Positions 32,140 to 45,092 of a stretch of DNA of 64,000 bases are shown in pieces. A program made the position numbers and the translations under genes. The notes below the pieces were generated by a model that was not told the DNA's origin, did not search any database, and saw only the letters and a program-made list of their open reading frames with translations. This DNA is from Strigamia acuminata (lineage: Eukaryota > Arthropoda > Chilopoda > Geophilomorpha > Linotaeniidae): positions 9,100,501 through 9,164,500 of the forward strand of contig OX442318.1 of assembly GCA_949358305.1 (NCBI GenBank), read 5' to 3'. The first letter of the stretch is position 1; the number at the start of each line of letters is the position of its first letter.

Positions 32140-32815
32140 TTTTTAGGCGCAAAACTGGAATTTTAGGCCTAAAATTGAAATTTTAGGCCCAAAATTAAAA
32201 TTTTAGGCCCAAAATTGAAATTTTAGGCCCAAAATTGAAATTTTAGGCCCAAATCTGAAATTTTAGGCGCAAAACTAAAATTTTAGGCGCAAAACTGAAA
32301 TTTTAAGCGCAAAACTAAAATTTTAGGCGCAAAACTGAAATTTTAGGCGCAAAAAAAGAATTGTAGGTCCAAATCTGAAATTTTAGGCGCAAAACTAAAA
32401 TTTTAGACGCAAAACTAAAATTTTAGGCGCAAAACTGAAATTTTAGGCGCAAAACTAAAATTTTAGGCGCAAAACTGAAATTTTAGGCGCAAAAAAAGAA
32501 TTGTAGGTCCAAATCTGAAATTTTAGGCGCAAAACTAAAATTTTAGACGCAAAACTGAAAATTTAGGCGCAAAACTAAAATTTTAGGCGCAAAACTGAAA
32601 TTTTAGGCGCAAAAAAAGAATTGTAGGCCGAAATCTGAAATTTTAGGCGCAAAAAAAGAATTTTAGGCGCTGTAATAAAATTTTAGGCGGAAAACTGAAA
32701 TTTTAAGCGCAAAAATAGAATTTTAGGCGCTATAATAAAATTTTAGGCGCAAAACCGAAATGTGAGGCGCAAAACTGAAATTTTAGGTGCAAAACTGGAA
32801 TTTTAGGCACCAATA
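32140..32815. repeat. 20-bp tandem array, about 33 copies
   Basis: The unit is TTTTAGGCGCAAAACTGAAA with C/A and G/A variants and a higher-order pattern that includes AAAAAAAGAATTGTAGG units. Confidence 0.95.
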
Positions 32816-33439
32816 AATTCAAAATTCTGTCAAAATGTGTCGAATACTTTACTCCTAAGTGGCAATGAATACCACGCAACACTAATACAACTGCAAAAGC
32901 TAAAAATCAAATAAAGCAAAATTTTTCCTCCTTTATTTGAACTTCCTTTTCCTTTCATCTCTTTATTATAATCAATCATCATATCTAACAACCCAAAGCG
33001 AGGCCACACACACTCAAAAAAATCCATTACAAACACTAAAAAAAAAATATTATACTGATAAGCACCGAATACAACACGCACAAGACGAGGAAAAAAGAGA
33101 AGAAGAAAAAAAAATGCATTATCAAATTTATACACATTTCCTTTGAAAGGAGGGAAAAAAGAAAAGATGGTATAAAGGGTGATTATTGTCACCTGTTACA
33201 CAAATTAATATACAACATTTTTCTTATCTAAAAATAATCCCCTGCACCTGTTTTTAACATAAAAATGTTGTTAACCAATAGAGAAGCATCTGATTCCAAT
33301 AAACTTGGATGATTAAATATTATTAATATTAATTTGTTTAGAATTGACAAAAAATTAATTAAAACAAAAAATTTAATTTGAAGCTAAAAAATTATTTATT
33401 AAACTAAAAAAATTATTATACTCCAAACTCAAAAAATAA

Positions 33440-33625
33440 GAAATTTTTGGCTAAAAAAAATCAATTTTAGCCTAAAATAAATCAATTTTAGGCTAAAAAA
33501 AAATCAATTTTAGGCTAAAAAAAATCAATTTTAGGCCAAAAAAAATCAATTTTAAGCCAAAAAATTAATTTTAGGCCAATAAAAATAAATTTTAGGCCAA
33601 CAAATTCAAGTCTAGGCAGAAAAAT
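33440..33625. repeat. 20-21-bp tandem array, about 9 copies
   Basis: The unit is AAAATCAATTTTAGGCTAAA. It shares the TTTTAGGC core with the 32-kb array and degenerates at both edges. Confidence 0.85.
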
Positions 33626-35164
33626 TGGTTATCAGACTGAAAAAAATCAATTTTTAACAAACAAATAACACAGGCTGAATTTACGCTAGGAAGCCAGAGA
33701 AAAAAAATTTATATAGGGCCCCAAAAAAGGGTAATCCGACCCCTGAAGAAATAATATTTCAACAAATATCAGTGAATTATTGCTTTTTCTAACAAAATAC
33801 ATCACGAAACCAACACAAATTTCAATTCATATAAAAAATAAAAAAAATTTTTTTTAAAAATTTTAAACATTAAAAAAAATAATAATAAAAACAAAAACCA
33901 TAAAAAAAAATATCGATTTTTTTTTGTTGTACTGTGAAAAATGACTCAAATGATCAAACAAATCAATCTAAATTTAAAAAAAAAAATTATATTTAGAAAA
34001 AAAGTGCAGCTTTCTATTGATTTTCTGCGTTTTGCAATTGACCAATCGATCAAGAACCTCAGCCCTTGTTATCACTGCACATAAACTGTATTGCTGTAGC
34101 TAACTCAATTATCACAGACAAGGTGTTTTTTGTTAAATAGTTATAAGCTTATAGTTACATGGTGGGGGGAGTTCGGCTTTTCTTTTGCCTTCAACCCATT
34201 TAATCTAAAGCTTCGACTTTATCCGCTCTAATCGCTTGTCACAAATTAGGGTTTTAACATTTCATACTTTAAATAATTTAATCACCTAATACAACTAACC
34301 ATTGGCTGGACCACGAGTTCCATCGCATCATTAACTTATTTATTCAAATCATCAAACCCATCCACTCATGATCGTCCATTTTCCAAATTAATTCGAAACC
34401 GAATTACGACTATTTTTGCTGTTTGGTTAATTATTTAGGAGTGAACTTGGTATAAAGTGAGAATTTTTTTAATGATGTCTGAAATCTGAAGTCCAAAGTC
34501 TCAACCATGGGTTCAACAGCGCACTCTGGAATCCAACTCCGCCACTGTTCACAAACACCGCAATCACATTCCTGTTTGCGCCTTAGTAGTAATAATAACT
34601 AGAAAGCCGGCTCGTTTTATCGCATGAATAGTTTAAGAGGATAAATTATTTCAATATTAATGCAATTAATCTGGAAAGTATCCAGCCCTGAACTCAGCAT
34701 CGAGAACTATTGAAGGCGCTTTTCGTATTTGAAATACGTTTACTGCTTTCGGAGGAGATAGAGGTCAGACAGACAGACTCCTTGGAGGTATAAGGGTAAA
34801 ATGTGCCATTCTGGTATAAGCCATTACGGATTTAGGGACAATTTTCAGGTCAGTTAGTTGAAGCGCTGTTTAGGTTTTTTTTAGTTCTTTACTAAATCTA
34901 TAGAGGGCGCAATATGTTAATGCAATAAGAATGAACTTTGAACAATCTGGTGGTGGTTTTAAACATTACCAGTAAATGCAAAAAGGCTGTAACTGAAGCG
35001 CTCGTTACTGAAGCGCTCTTTACTAAAGCAGCAAAGCCTGTTTAAAAGTTTTGCTGGAGTTTTAAGGGGCACCAATTTTGCAAGAAGAATAACTAATTAA
35101 ATAAATGATGGATCAATACAAATTTCACCTTTATTATCAGATAAACAAAGTCATAAATTTTCAG
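33626..35164. other. No gene seen
   Basis: A/T-rich sequence without recognisable genes or repeats. Confidence 0.5.
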
Positions 35165-35942
35165 CGAAAAAAAAATGGATAGGAACTTTTGTTATTAAGA
35201 AATTTCACTATAACGAATCGGAAATGCACCAGAAATACACAAATACTTTGTTATTACAATCATTTACGGTTAAAAATGGGCACATTTTCTCATGATTTTG
35301 ACGTTTTTAAGTATATTTTCTCATGATTTATGAAATACATTTTAAAAATGTCTTTTCATTACGATGCATTTTGACGCACATCAGAAGTGAGAAAATTTAC
35401 AAAAATTGCAGGATTCTCCAGAAAATACACTTAACAGCAACAAAATGATGAAAAATACATGTAAAAATGTCAAAAATCATGAGAAATACATGTAAAATGT
35501 CAAAAATCATGAGAAATAAGCTTACCGTACATGTAAAATGTCAAAACTTATGAGAAATACATGTAAAATGTCAAAATCATGAGAAAATTCAACCAAAACC
35601 GACATAATCATATTTGCTACAAGTTTTCTAATTTTTGTAAATTGTATTTCTTAAGTTTCTTAGGTTTTTCTCGTTATAACGAACTAATTCGTGAAAATGA
35701 AATACTCATTGTGAAAAACTCTCGCTATTACAAACCATTTACAAACCACCTGTTCGTAATAGCAAGGTTTGACCTGTACAATCAAAGCTCGTTGAAACAA
35801 ACCACAATATAACGAAAAAATGGCTCGGCTGGTTGGTTGGTCATAGAACCCCACATTAAAAAATTTCTATATAATGAACTTTTATTAAAACAAACCGACT
35901 TTTCGGGGCCCTTGCAATTCGTTATAACGAGGCTCGACTGTA
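35165..35942. mobile_element. pogo/Tigger-like MITE, composite
   Basis: The right end, inverted, is TACAGTCGAGCCTCGTTATA, a typical pogo/Tigger TIR with TA. A second inverted end, TACAGGTCAAACCTTGCTAT, lies at about 35774, and internal CGTTATAACGAACTA blocks repeat. At least two related elements are nested or joined. No transposase is seen. Confidence 0.6.
35440..35590. repeat. About 30-bp tandem repeats inside the composite MITE
   Basis: The word ATGAGAAATACATGTAAAAT recurs four times with AATGTCAAAATC between copies. Confidence 0.8.
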
Positions 35943-36536
35943 TTTCATGTAAGAGCATTCAATAATTCATTTAATCAAACTTTAAGTATTTGCTTAACCA
36001 ATTTGAACCGCACTTATTGTGCACTATTAACTTCAACGTCGAAAGTCTCCACCAACTGTAAATTATCGAAAATTTATGTAAATGTATTTTAAAACTTAAA
36101 CAGTGGCGTACAGCAACAAATTTCCAAGCCCCCAAGCAAAATGTTTAAAAAGCATTAAGAGCCACACCCCCAGCAGCCCAAGCTGCTTTATTTTTTTAAC
36201 ACTCTTAAAGGCCCCCTAACGCCGCGATCCCTTAAGCACCTCTTAACTGTTCTTAATAGCAGTTACACTACAAAACTTAAATTTACATAAATTTTTCTTC
36301 CAAAGTCACTTTAACATAAGGCACCTACCGACCTCCTAACGCTGGTGCACACATTTATCTTCGTTAGACTTTAAATCAACGGCCATTTTGATTTCTATCT
36401 ACCAATGCGCATGCTTTGGGCCCACAAAAATTACCGAAAGTGATGACGAATTATTTTCTGCATGTAAACACAACAATTTGATTTTTTCACCACTCGAATT
36501 ATTCTCCACTCAAAATATTCGGTGCATGTAAACGTA
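35943..36536. other. Unassigned, with a repeat shared with 57 kb
   Basis: Bases about 36405-36512 (AATTATTTTCTGCATGTAAA, then ACACAACAATTTGATTTTTT) recur at 57205-57230 plus 57456-57510, where they are split by an insertion. Confidence 0.6.
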
Positions 36537-36960
36537 TACTCGAGTTGCACTCAAAAAGGCACCTCACAATGTGTACTCCTATTGGTTGAGCCAGTTTACT
36601 GGTGTAGTGATCCGGAAAAGTAGACCCAAACACCAAAATTGCATGACAATGTACAGACATTGCAATCGATTGCCTAGGCAACGGCCTAAAATTCAAACTT
36701 CCAGACGATGTAAGCAATAAACACAACAAACATGAGTTTGACATTTTTTAATGTGTGAAACTTCATTTTAATGATGGAAATAACATTTTTTATTAAATAA
36801 AATCAAAATAACATTAACTAAACTAGTCATAACAATCACAACAATAAATAAAAATCAAAACTACTTCTCCTAGTAGTATCATACAGTCTGAGTTAGTAGT
36901 AAACTGGCTCGACCAATGGGAGTACACATTGTGAGGTGCCTTTTGAGTGCAACTCGAGTA
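36537..36960. mobile_element. TACTC-family MITE, copy A
   Basis: TIRs of about 65 bp start TACTCGAGTTGCACTC, and TA lies on both sides (36535-36536 and 36961-36962). Copies B and C are nearly the same. The interior includes a GGCAACGGCCTAAAATTC stretch. The minus-strand open frame through it is shared by copies only because they are young. Confidence 0.85.
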
Positions 36961-37329
36961 TAGTGTTCAACAACAATCGATCAATGTAAATCAATAAAAA
37001 AAAATTACCAATGTATCCCCCTAAAAAAATACAAAAGAAAACACAGAAAAAAAAATCCCACATCTCAATCCCCACCCGCACGAAACAGATAAAAGACGGC
37101 ATGACCTTCTCCAACCCTCTACATGTATCTCAATTTATTCCTCATCTCACATATTCCACCTTATGAAATATGCATCGAGTCCAATTGCCCATTCCCTTTC
37201 CCGTCGTCTTCATCCAGTATGACAATCCCGGTCCCCTTTCAGCCATCCATCCACCTGCTACCAGTGTTGAAATCGGCTCCTTTTTCCCTCTCATCCCATC
37301 CACCCAATTATCAAGCAAAGTCGACTCTC

Positions 37330-37545
37330 CGACACTTGCGAGCAGATTCGATCGAAGCTCGCAGAGCGCGAGAGAGGGACAGACAGAGCCACTGCTGGCT
37401 GCTGCTGTTGCTGCTTCGACTCCGCACACGACTCGCAACAGCCGCCTGCAGTCGACAGCCAACTCCATTCCTCCATCACACCTACGAGACAGAGACTAAA
37501 CAAATTAAGGGAATAGAATAGAATCTTAACCAGCTACCTGGCAAT
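37330..37545 (+). promoter_or_regulatory. GC-rich leader (5' UTR or promoter) of the 37.5-kb gene
   Basis: CpG and CAG content rises sharply against the AT-rich background (GCTCGCAGAGCGCGAGAGAG, then CTGCTGCTGTTGCTGC) immediately before a candidate first coding exon. There is a GAGAG word but no clear TATA box. Confidence 0.45.
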
Positions 37546-37612
37546 ATGTATGCGGATCCTCGGACCATGTTGCACTTGTTCGTTTGGTATACAGCGGGGT
37601 TCGTCATCAAAG
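37546..37612 (+). CDS. Candidate first coding exon encoding a signal peptide
   Basis: ATG at 37546 opens 22 codons plus one base and ends AAAG before GTAGGAAA, an acceptable donor. The product starts MYADPRTMLHLFVWYTAG and continues FVIK; the hydrophobic run after the second Met (residue 8) looks like a signal peptide. A signal-peptide exon ending in phase 1 and followed by a very long intron is typical of secreted or membrane neural adhesion genes of the immunoglobulin superfamily, but no domain is visible here, so the family is unknown. It could be the start of a gene extending right, perhaps past the window. Confidence 0.5.
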
Positions 37613-40600
37613 GTAGGAAAAATTTAATTTTTTACTTTTATTGTAAAGACACTCGGATGGGTCATTTTAGGATTTTGTGTGTGTTTTTAATTGTTTATTT
37701 ATTTATTTTGGGATAAATATCTTTTTTTTAAGGGGGAAAAAAATTGAGGTAGCGGTCGAAAAAATATTTATTTTTCTTCTTCAAGTTTTCATTGATTTTT
37801 AGTTTTTCTTTTTAAGGAATTGCAATTTGTATTTGCATTTGAGTGAATTAATGATGTGTAGGGCCCCTGTAGGGCCCAATTTGGGGCCCAGTTTGAAGGA
37901 ATAATAATTTTTTTGTTTTAAATTCTATTTTTAAATTTTTTAATCGTGTGATTATCGTTTCAACGGGGATTGTTTTTGACGATAATTTCCCTCCGGTTGA
38001 TTTTCGCTTAGATTTCAATGAGAAAATTAAAGCTTTCTGGCTTCCTACGGTAGTTTTATTACAACTGTATAAAGTTGAGATGAGTTGGGATTAGTTTCTA
38101 TAGTTTGTTGATGAATTCTATCCCATTTATAGCTCTTCTGGTGTATTTGTTCCCATTTCTATCTAAGCGCCCTGATTACAAGTAAATTGCGTTAAATCCA
38201 AAATCCAATTAAATTAACATAATTTATATAACTGATTGCTACACTTAAAGTCGCCCACTTACATTGCACCCACTCCTTCTTGTCGTCTCGCGAAATAATC
38301 CTTACGAACACCACTCGAGTTTGGCTGATTATCAGTCACTCCAATTGCCGCCAGAATAAATTTTCGCCAGCAATAAAATTATCGATAATCGGTGAAGCAA
38401 TCCTGCTCTTCGTCCTACTAATAATCCAACAAATCACGTCCGTTAAACCACTAGCTGCGTTTAAAAACAAAAATACTTGTGTTTTAACAATTTTAGTTTA
38501 AGTGTACGGTATTTTAAGTTTAAATTTTGAGCGTGAGAATTTTAACTATTTTATAAAACCGGCAACATTATTCATTCGGACATTATTTTTGTTTTAAAAT
38601 TGAAGTAAAACACAAAATAATTTAATTTTTGAGTGCGGCTTGTGTAAATAAAAAATTTCAGGCGTTAAACTTTGCATTTGAAATTAAAATGATTTTTTTT
38701 CTACTCGTGTTATTACAGCGGAAACAGCGGACTCGTGTTTTCATTCTTTTTTTTCTGTCGAGAATTTTCTATATCCAGTTCTAAAACTTATTTCAGTCGC
38801 AGTCAATCACTCATAGCAGTAACAAACATCCGATTTTGCTTTTATGAAATGCTGTCTATCCCCCTAAACTGTATTTCCATGCACCTACTATCATCAGAAT
38901 GCCATTCTTTCATGACAGTAAACACCAATATTTTTTTTCTCTTCAAAGCGCAAACTCGTTACCACTCTTCAAAACTGATGAAAATTCAATTTCACCTGAA
39001 ATAAAATAAAAAAATAAAAAATAAAAAAATAAACTTTTTTTTTTTTTATTATTATTTTTTTTTTTTATTTTTTTATTAAAAAAAAATTTGGAAAAACTTA
39101 TTTGTCAACAAACGTGTTCAAGCTGTACGCAGAAAGGCATTAAAAACAGTCAGACTGATCGAATTGCATTTTTTCTTTATTAAATCCCGGCATTGATAGT
39201 TGGGTTTAGTCATGTATGCGGTGTAGTGAAAGACTCGCTGACTCAGCAAACACAGGCGAGTAACAGAAATTGCTGCGGTGTTGTGTGTGTTCAAGTGAAC
39301 ATATGGGTAATAGCGTACAGTGCGAAAGAATTTCCACAGTAAATAAATAAAATAAAATAAAAAAAAAAATGAAAATAAAAAAAAAAAAATAAAAAATGGC
39401 TGACATTATACTTTTTATTCGGAAAATTCCTTCCGCTAAAATGTTTGTTGCGAAAACACGAAGACAAATTGAACTATTTGAGCAGATAAGAAAACAGAAA
39501 TCGCTAAAGCGATTGTAGTTGTGGAACCAATCAAGTTGGTAAATAATGAAATTCTATGCGCAACTGAAGGTGACCTGGCAGATAATGTTGTATTGAGTTG
39601 ATTTACTGCCGCGGCGGGAAATGTTTGGTCGATATAGGAAGGAATTCGGGTTGGGATTTTCAGACTTGGGAATCTCGTTTTCGGGTTTGCGCCGGGATTT
39701 GCGAAGATTTTCAACGATTCAGAGATTTTATTTTTATTTGTGGAGGTATTTTGTAAGGGATTTGTTAACAGATGGGTGTGTTTTATTAGTTTTTCGTTTT
39801 ATTTTATGGTTTGCAATATTTCTATTGGATTTCTTAAAGGTTTATACTTGGATTTCTTAATAAAATTTGGAATTAAGGTTTTAACTTGGATTTCTTAAGT
39901 TTTATTTGAGTTTTTTAGATTTCTTAGAATTTTCTTTATATAAAATATATATATTTTTTTTTTTTGCAATTTTTTTTTTATTTTTATAAATTATTACTAA
40001 GATTTGATAAAAATTTCTGGAAAGCTGATCGAAATTATTGTCGTAAAAGTGAAAACTTTAAAGAAAAACAATTACCTAAATTTTATGTTTGCAACATCTG
40101 TTGATCACTCTGACGTTACAAAATGACAAAAAATGGCGGCCGTTTGTGTTTTAATTGAATTTTAAGAGATCAAGCAGAATCAGCAAATGTAGTTATGAAA
40201 CTAATTTCCATCAGAATAATTAAATACAAGTTGGGAAACATTCGATTAAAGCAATAATGTTGAAATTAACCGTTACAATTGCAATAAACACCTCAAATTA
40301 GCAAAAATCATAACCCAATCGCAGATCTAATACAATCAAAGATGACCATAATTTTCACATTACGTCTCTTCAATCACAAAAAAATATAATTAATTTCCAT
40401 TTCCTCTATAGGTGCAAGTATGAGCATCCATTTCCTGCAATTAAATTACACTATGCAAAGTGTATTGGATAATGCCATTGTATAATAAATGTACTCTAAT
40501 CGAGTCTCGCTAAGCGAGCAAATGGCACCCCTGCTTTGCGTTAATAAGATAAGTTGAGTCTCCATTAGAACGTTTCAATAATACACCGTTTCTTTCGTTA

Positions 40601-41222
40601 TTAATTTACACTACTTTTTGTGAATGCTCGAATGGAGGAAATTAACATACAGCCATCTTGGAAAGCTAGTTAGCATAAAATAGAATTTATTAAGCGCTAA
40701 CGTAGCAGTCAGCGTCATATGAAAATGACCGATTACAGAAGTAAGCAATGTGGGGAAAACACACCAGGCATCGCTGCTTTCATCTCTCTCAATCAATTGT
40801 ATAACATGAACAAATCAATGATATTATTTAATTATGACATAATACATAATTAATCATTTTTCAATTTAATTAATTTTTCTTTTTAAATTTTTGAATCTCC
40901 AAATGTCCCAATTTCACGAGAACTTCGTCTTTAAAGGAGAAAAGGTTTTCCTATTCAGCACGAAGGGTGTGGACAGATGTCCACATTCTCAGGTTCCGAA
41001 AAGTTAACAAAGCAAGAAGAATGTGTGTCCAAGTTTTGCAGCGAAGTAAATGCCTCCGTCAACACAATTACATACACAAAAATGTAATGCTACGACACCT
41101 AAGTTTAAGCATTGTCCTGATATAGTGCTATATAAGGCTTACTTCATATAATGATGCATGTTTGAATATATTGAAACAATGCGTTATGAGAATGTATTTG
41201 TTACGAATCAAGATTATGTGTA
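37613..41222. other. Presumed intron or intergenic DNA, no exon seen
   Basis: A/T-rich sequence with poly-T near 39035-39070. Frames at 39436-39714 (minus) and 39621-39860 (plus) have no motif. Confidence 0.45.
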
Positions 41223-41648
41223 TACTCGAGTTGCACTCAAAAAGGCACCTCACAATGTGTAATCCCATTGGTCGAGCCAGTTTACTGGTGTAGTGATCCG
41301 GAAAAGTAGACCCAAATACCAGAATTGCATTACAATGTACAGACATTGCAATCGATTGACTAGGCAACGGCCTAAAATTCAAACTTCCAGACGATGTAAG
41401 CAATAAACACAACAAACATAAGTTTGACATTTTTTAATGTGTAAAACTTCCTTTTAATGATGGAAATAACATTTTTTATTAAATAAAATCAAAATAACAT
41501 TAACTAAACTAGTCATAACAATCACAACAATAAATAAAAATCAAAACTACTTCTCCTAGTAGTAGCATACAGTCTGGAGTTAGTAGTAAACTGGCTCGAC
41601 CAATGGGAGTACACATTGTGAGATGCCTTTTTGAGTGCAACTCGAGTA
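41223..41648. mobile_element. TACTC-family MITE, copy B
   Basis: Same orientation as copy A, with TA on both sides (41221-41222 and 41649-41650). It differs from copy A at scattered positions only. Confidence 0.85.
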
Positions 41649-42429
41649 TAGTTATCAGTTTTCTTCGCCGTTTGTTAGTATTGTCTATACAGTCAGCCGT
41701 TTCCATCGTCGTTTGTTACACAATTTGTGTTCTAACTAACTCAATTCTCTTCCTATTTTTTTCCCTACGTATTATTGGAGGTGATTTAGCTGCCCTGGTG
41801 CACGCACACACCAATACTAAGACCCCAATAGTGAATTATTATTTTTGCGGAGAAAGGAGAAGAAAAAAATAGTGAAAGGGATAAAGAGAAAGGAAAAATC
41901 TGGCTAAATCTCCTTCTCAATGATTGGTGAAACGTGAGGTCCGACGATCAATGTGGTCGAGAGGATTTAAAAAAACATTTGCCAGTGAGGTTGGTTTGAG
42001 TGAGCCGAGCACGTACCACTGCCCTTGTTGATGGGTGGAGTGATGCGGGGACGAGTAACGCAGCAGGACTAAATACCTAATGCAATGAATATACCTAGCT
42101 CGCCGTATAAACTTTGGCCGAAGTGAAATAAAATATAACTCTTGGTGGGAATACACCACGCGCCTTTAATGTTAAATGAACTTTTTGTTTGTTTGCATTT
42201 CTGTGGATTTCGTTTGCCCAAAACCAGGCCAACTCTAATCCTTTCAGCGGCTTAGCTGTATTTCCTTGTGCTTGAATAAAATGCACAAGCTCTAGGGGGC
42301 CAAAAATAAAGATAAATAATATTGCACAAAAACAGATTAAAATCAGTTTTTTGACATTTGATAAGGTTGATTCTGCTAAGGAAATATGACTGGTTTTCAA
42401 ATTTAATTCTATTTATGAGCAAAAGCAGA

Positions 42430-43070
42430 TGAAAAGCAAACATCGTGTGTGCATTATTTGTACGCTAAATGATGCATTTCGTAATTCGTTTGGAAAAATA
42501 CTTTTAAAAATGGATATTCAAATTTGACAAATAATAATATTGGGAATGCATTTCGTAATGCATTTTAGAAAAGGTATTACTATACTCGAGTTGCACTCAA
42601 AAAGGCACCTCTCAATGTGTACTCCCATTGGTCGAGCTAGTTTACTACTAACTCCAGACTGTATACTACTACTAGGAGAAGTAGTTTTGTTTTTTATTTA
42701 TTGTTGTGATTTTTATGACTAATTTAGTTCATGTTATTTTGATTTTATTTAATAAAAAATGTCATTTCCATCATTAAAATGAAGTTTCACACATTAAAAA
42801 ATGTCAAACTCATGTTTGTTGCGTTTATTGCTTACATCGTCTGGAAGTTTGAATTTTAGGCCGTTGCCTAGGCAATCGATTACAATGTCTGTACATTGTA
42901 ATGCAATTCTGGTGTTTGGGTCTACTTTTCCGGATCACTACACCAGTAAACTGGTCCGACCAATGGGAGTACACATTGTGAGGTGCCTTTTTGAGTGCAA
43001 CTAGAGTATACTTGCAAGTCAATAACACGCAAAAATGTATTACAAAATGCATTTATACGTGAATAAGCAA
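42430..43070. repeat. AATGCATT-rich repeat interrupted by MITE copy C
   Basis: TTTGACAAATAATAATATTG and GCAAAAATGTATTACAAAAT flank the MITE and align with the uninterrupted copy at about 24685-24810. It is a dispersed element of unknown class. Bases 41649-42429 before it hold no supported gene. Confidence 0.65.
42583..43008. mobile_element. TACTC-family MITE, copy C (inverted)
   Basis: Opposite orientation to copies A and B. TA lies on both sides (42581-42582 and 43009-43010). The left TIR is TACTCGAGTTGCACTC; the right TIR has one change (CTAGAG). Confidence 0.85.
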
Positions 43071-44429
43071 GAATAACTACTTGCCAAGAAAATTAGTAAA
43101 ACTTGGCCAAAGGTTATAGTTACATAGCTACCGAAAGATACATTGTTAATTTGTAAACAGATTAACGTGCGGTTAAGTGTCCGTGCGTTAAATGGTCCGC
43201 CCGTTCAAGTGGATGCCGTTTAAGTGTCACCCCGTTTAAGTGTCGCCCTGGTTAAGTGTCGTCCGTTTAAGTCGACGCGTTTAAGTGTCATCTGTTTAAC
43301 TGGCACCCGTTCAAAAGTCGCTTTACCAAATGAAACACAATTTTAGATTTTGGCGTTTCGAGTTCCACGTGCAAAAAGTCGAATTTCGAGTTTGAATTTT
43401 GCATCGATAACCGGAAGCAGACGGTAGTCTTGCATCGAGCACGTTCCATTTTTTCCCCGAAAATATTTAGTTACAACTGCTAATAGACCTTCATTTACAC
43501 AGCCATTTACACGGTCATTAACAACAAGTGCATCGTTTCCTGGATTTGAATTTCACGAACCTGGCTCGAAAATACATGCAATCAGGATCCATTAGAAAGG
43601 CTTCATTGTCACATTTCCAAGGCAAAGCGGAAGTCACCGGATCCAAAATCCAAAATTTTCCATTTGCAATCTGCATTCACTTTCGCAGCGAAATCAAAAA
43701 CAAACTCGAGCATCAATTACCTCCAACTTGTTAAAACAATCGGTCGCAATTAGGCAAAAGATAGAGCGCGCGCGCACGGTAGACTTGACTAGATGAAACG
43801 CGAGAGAGAGAGAGACAGGGGAGACGCATAAACGCTGAATATGCAAAGCAATTTAAACGAGTGCCACACCACTCTCGGATGAAATAGACGCCTAATGGCG
43901 CCACCACATCTCGCCTTATTGAAAAACTCAACATCAAACAAAGTCGAGTCGAGGACGAGGTCATTGCCCCCTAACCGTGGATCATTGCAAACGGCACCAA
44001 TTTCCATAGATACGCGTGCCGTTTCTCTCTCTCGCACCAATGATGCACTCCCCATTCGCCTATTTACGACTCTCCCTTTCCTCTCCCTCTTTCTCTCATC
44101 CTTATCAATACTTCATGCACTTGCTTTCACCTTTCGGAGTGCTGCACCTGCGTTGCGTTACTCGCGGAGCAGTCTGAACCCCGGCAATGTCAGTCGCATA
44201 AACCAACCTCCGTCTCGCACACTTTGCCATGTCCATTAGCAACACGTGAGAAATTATTCAACACAACTCCTAGTGCGGGCCACTGCACCGCTACATTTGA
44301 AATTCAAATTAACCAACGTTCAGCACCCCTGTCCTGCTAAAATTCAAATTAACCCCATGTCATTCATGGATTCTATGGGTTATTACTCCACGTTCGAAGC
44401 GTAAATTGACACTCCAACACTGGTTTTCC
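43071..44429. other. Unassigned; CpG- and GAGA-rich stretch
   Basis: Bases 43190-43320 are a degenerate run of CGTTTAAGTGTC-like units. Bases 43750-44230 are richer in CpG and contain GAGAGAGAGAG and CTCTCTCTC tracts, which could be regulatory, but no transcription unit is defined. Confidence 0.35.
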
Positions 44430-44591
44430 TCCTCTAATCTTCGTGATTCCTGACCAGAAACCCCGGCAAGCAGTGAGAGACGCGGAGCACGTCTTGCTAC
44501 ACGGGCGGCTTTATTCGGACACTACAGGTAGACTAAATAATCATTGGCGCCAATCATGTGGCACTACGCTACAACTGCCATATACACAACA
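44430..44591 (-). repeat. LTR fragment (retrotransposon family unresolved)
   Basis: The minus strand starts TGTTGTGTATATGGCAG, contains TGGCGCCAATGATTATT and TAGTCTACCTGTAGTGTC, and then has an AATAAAGCC polyadenylation-type signal in a GC-rich tail. The same start and TGGCGCCAATGATTATT core recur at 62058-62147. The 3' boundary is not certain. Confidence 0.5.
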
Positions 44592-44933
44592 TTCCGACGA
44601 GACTTTATGTGATGTTCCGGTACTTCTCTCTGTGGGTTCTTCTTGGTTAATGAAAACCGAGTCAAAATAACTTGAAGTCTCTTGGGCACAAAATGTTTTC
44701 AGAACCTCTTACTAGCTAGGCAAAACAGCAACTGTACAATCATAATGTTTAGATTAAAAAGGTAAACTAATATAACAAAAGAACAATACAATGACGCATA
44801 CTATACAGACACACATGACATAACATACTGTAACTAAAAACAAACACTCTTCAAATGACATAAATTCAACACTAAGATACCGTGACTAACAAATATTATA
44901 TAAAATATTATAACGATAAAATGCAAATCTCAC

Positions 44934-45092
44934 ATTTAATTGGTCGAGCGAAAACAGATCCGGTCGCTGGGCCGCGAGTTCCTCCAGGTGGTTTTCGTGA
45001 CAAAGCGTGGCGTTGGCATTAGCCGGCTCCAACTTTGGTTTTAGACCCATTTGATCGGAGTCTGAAGAAAATTCGCCAAAACAGGAAAGCCG
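44934..45092 (-). CDS. Candidate internal exon, product unknown
   Basis: A 159-base minus-strand stretch (53 codons, phase 0 at both ends) is bounded by TTCTAAG and GTGAGA. It has coding-like composition and third-position GC, unlike its surroundings. Its translation contains FGEFSSDSDQMGLKPKLEP and HLEELAAQRPDLFSLDQLN. I recognise no family. The acceptor lacks a strong pyrimidine tract. A chance frame is possible. Confidence 0.3.

Noticed and set aside
37123-37521. Frames of 108-132 codons on both strands around the GC-rich leader
   Set aside because: GC-rich sequence lengthens frames on both strands; the splice donor and signal peptide favour the short exon at 37546 instead.
41128-41430. 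Open frame conserved at 36.5, 41.1 and 42.8 kb (SGSLNFRPLP, HCNAILVFGSTFPDHY)
   Set aside because: The similarity is due to three young MITE copies; the diverged copies D and E do not keep the frame.
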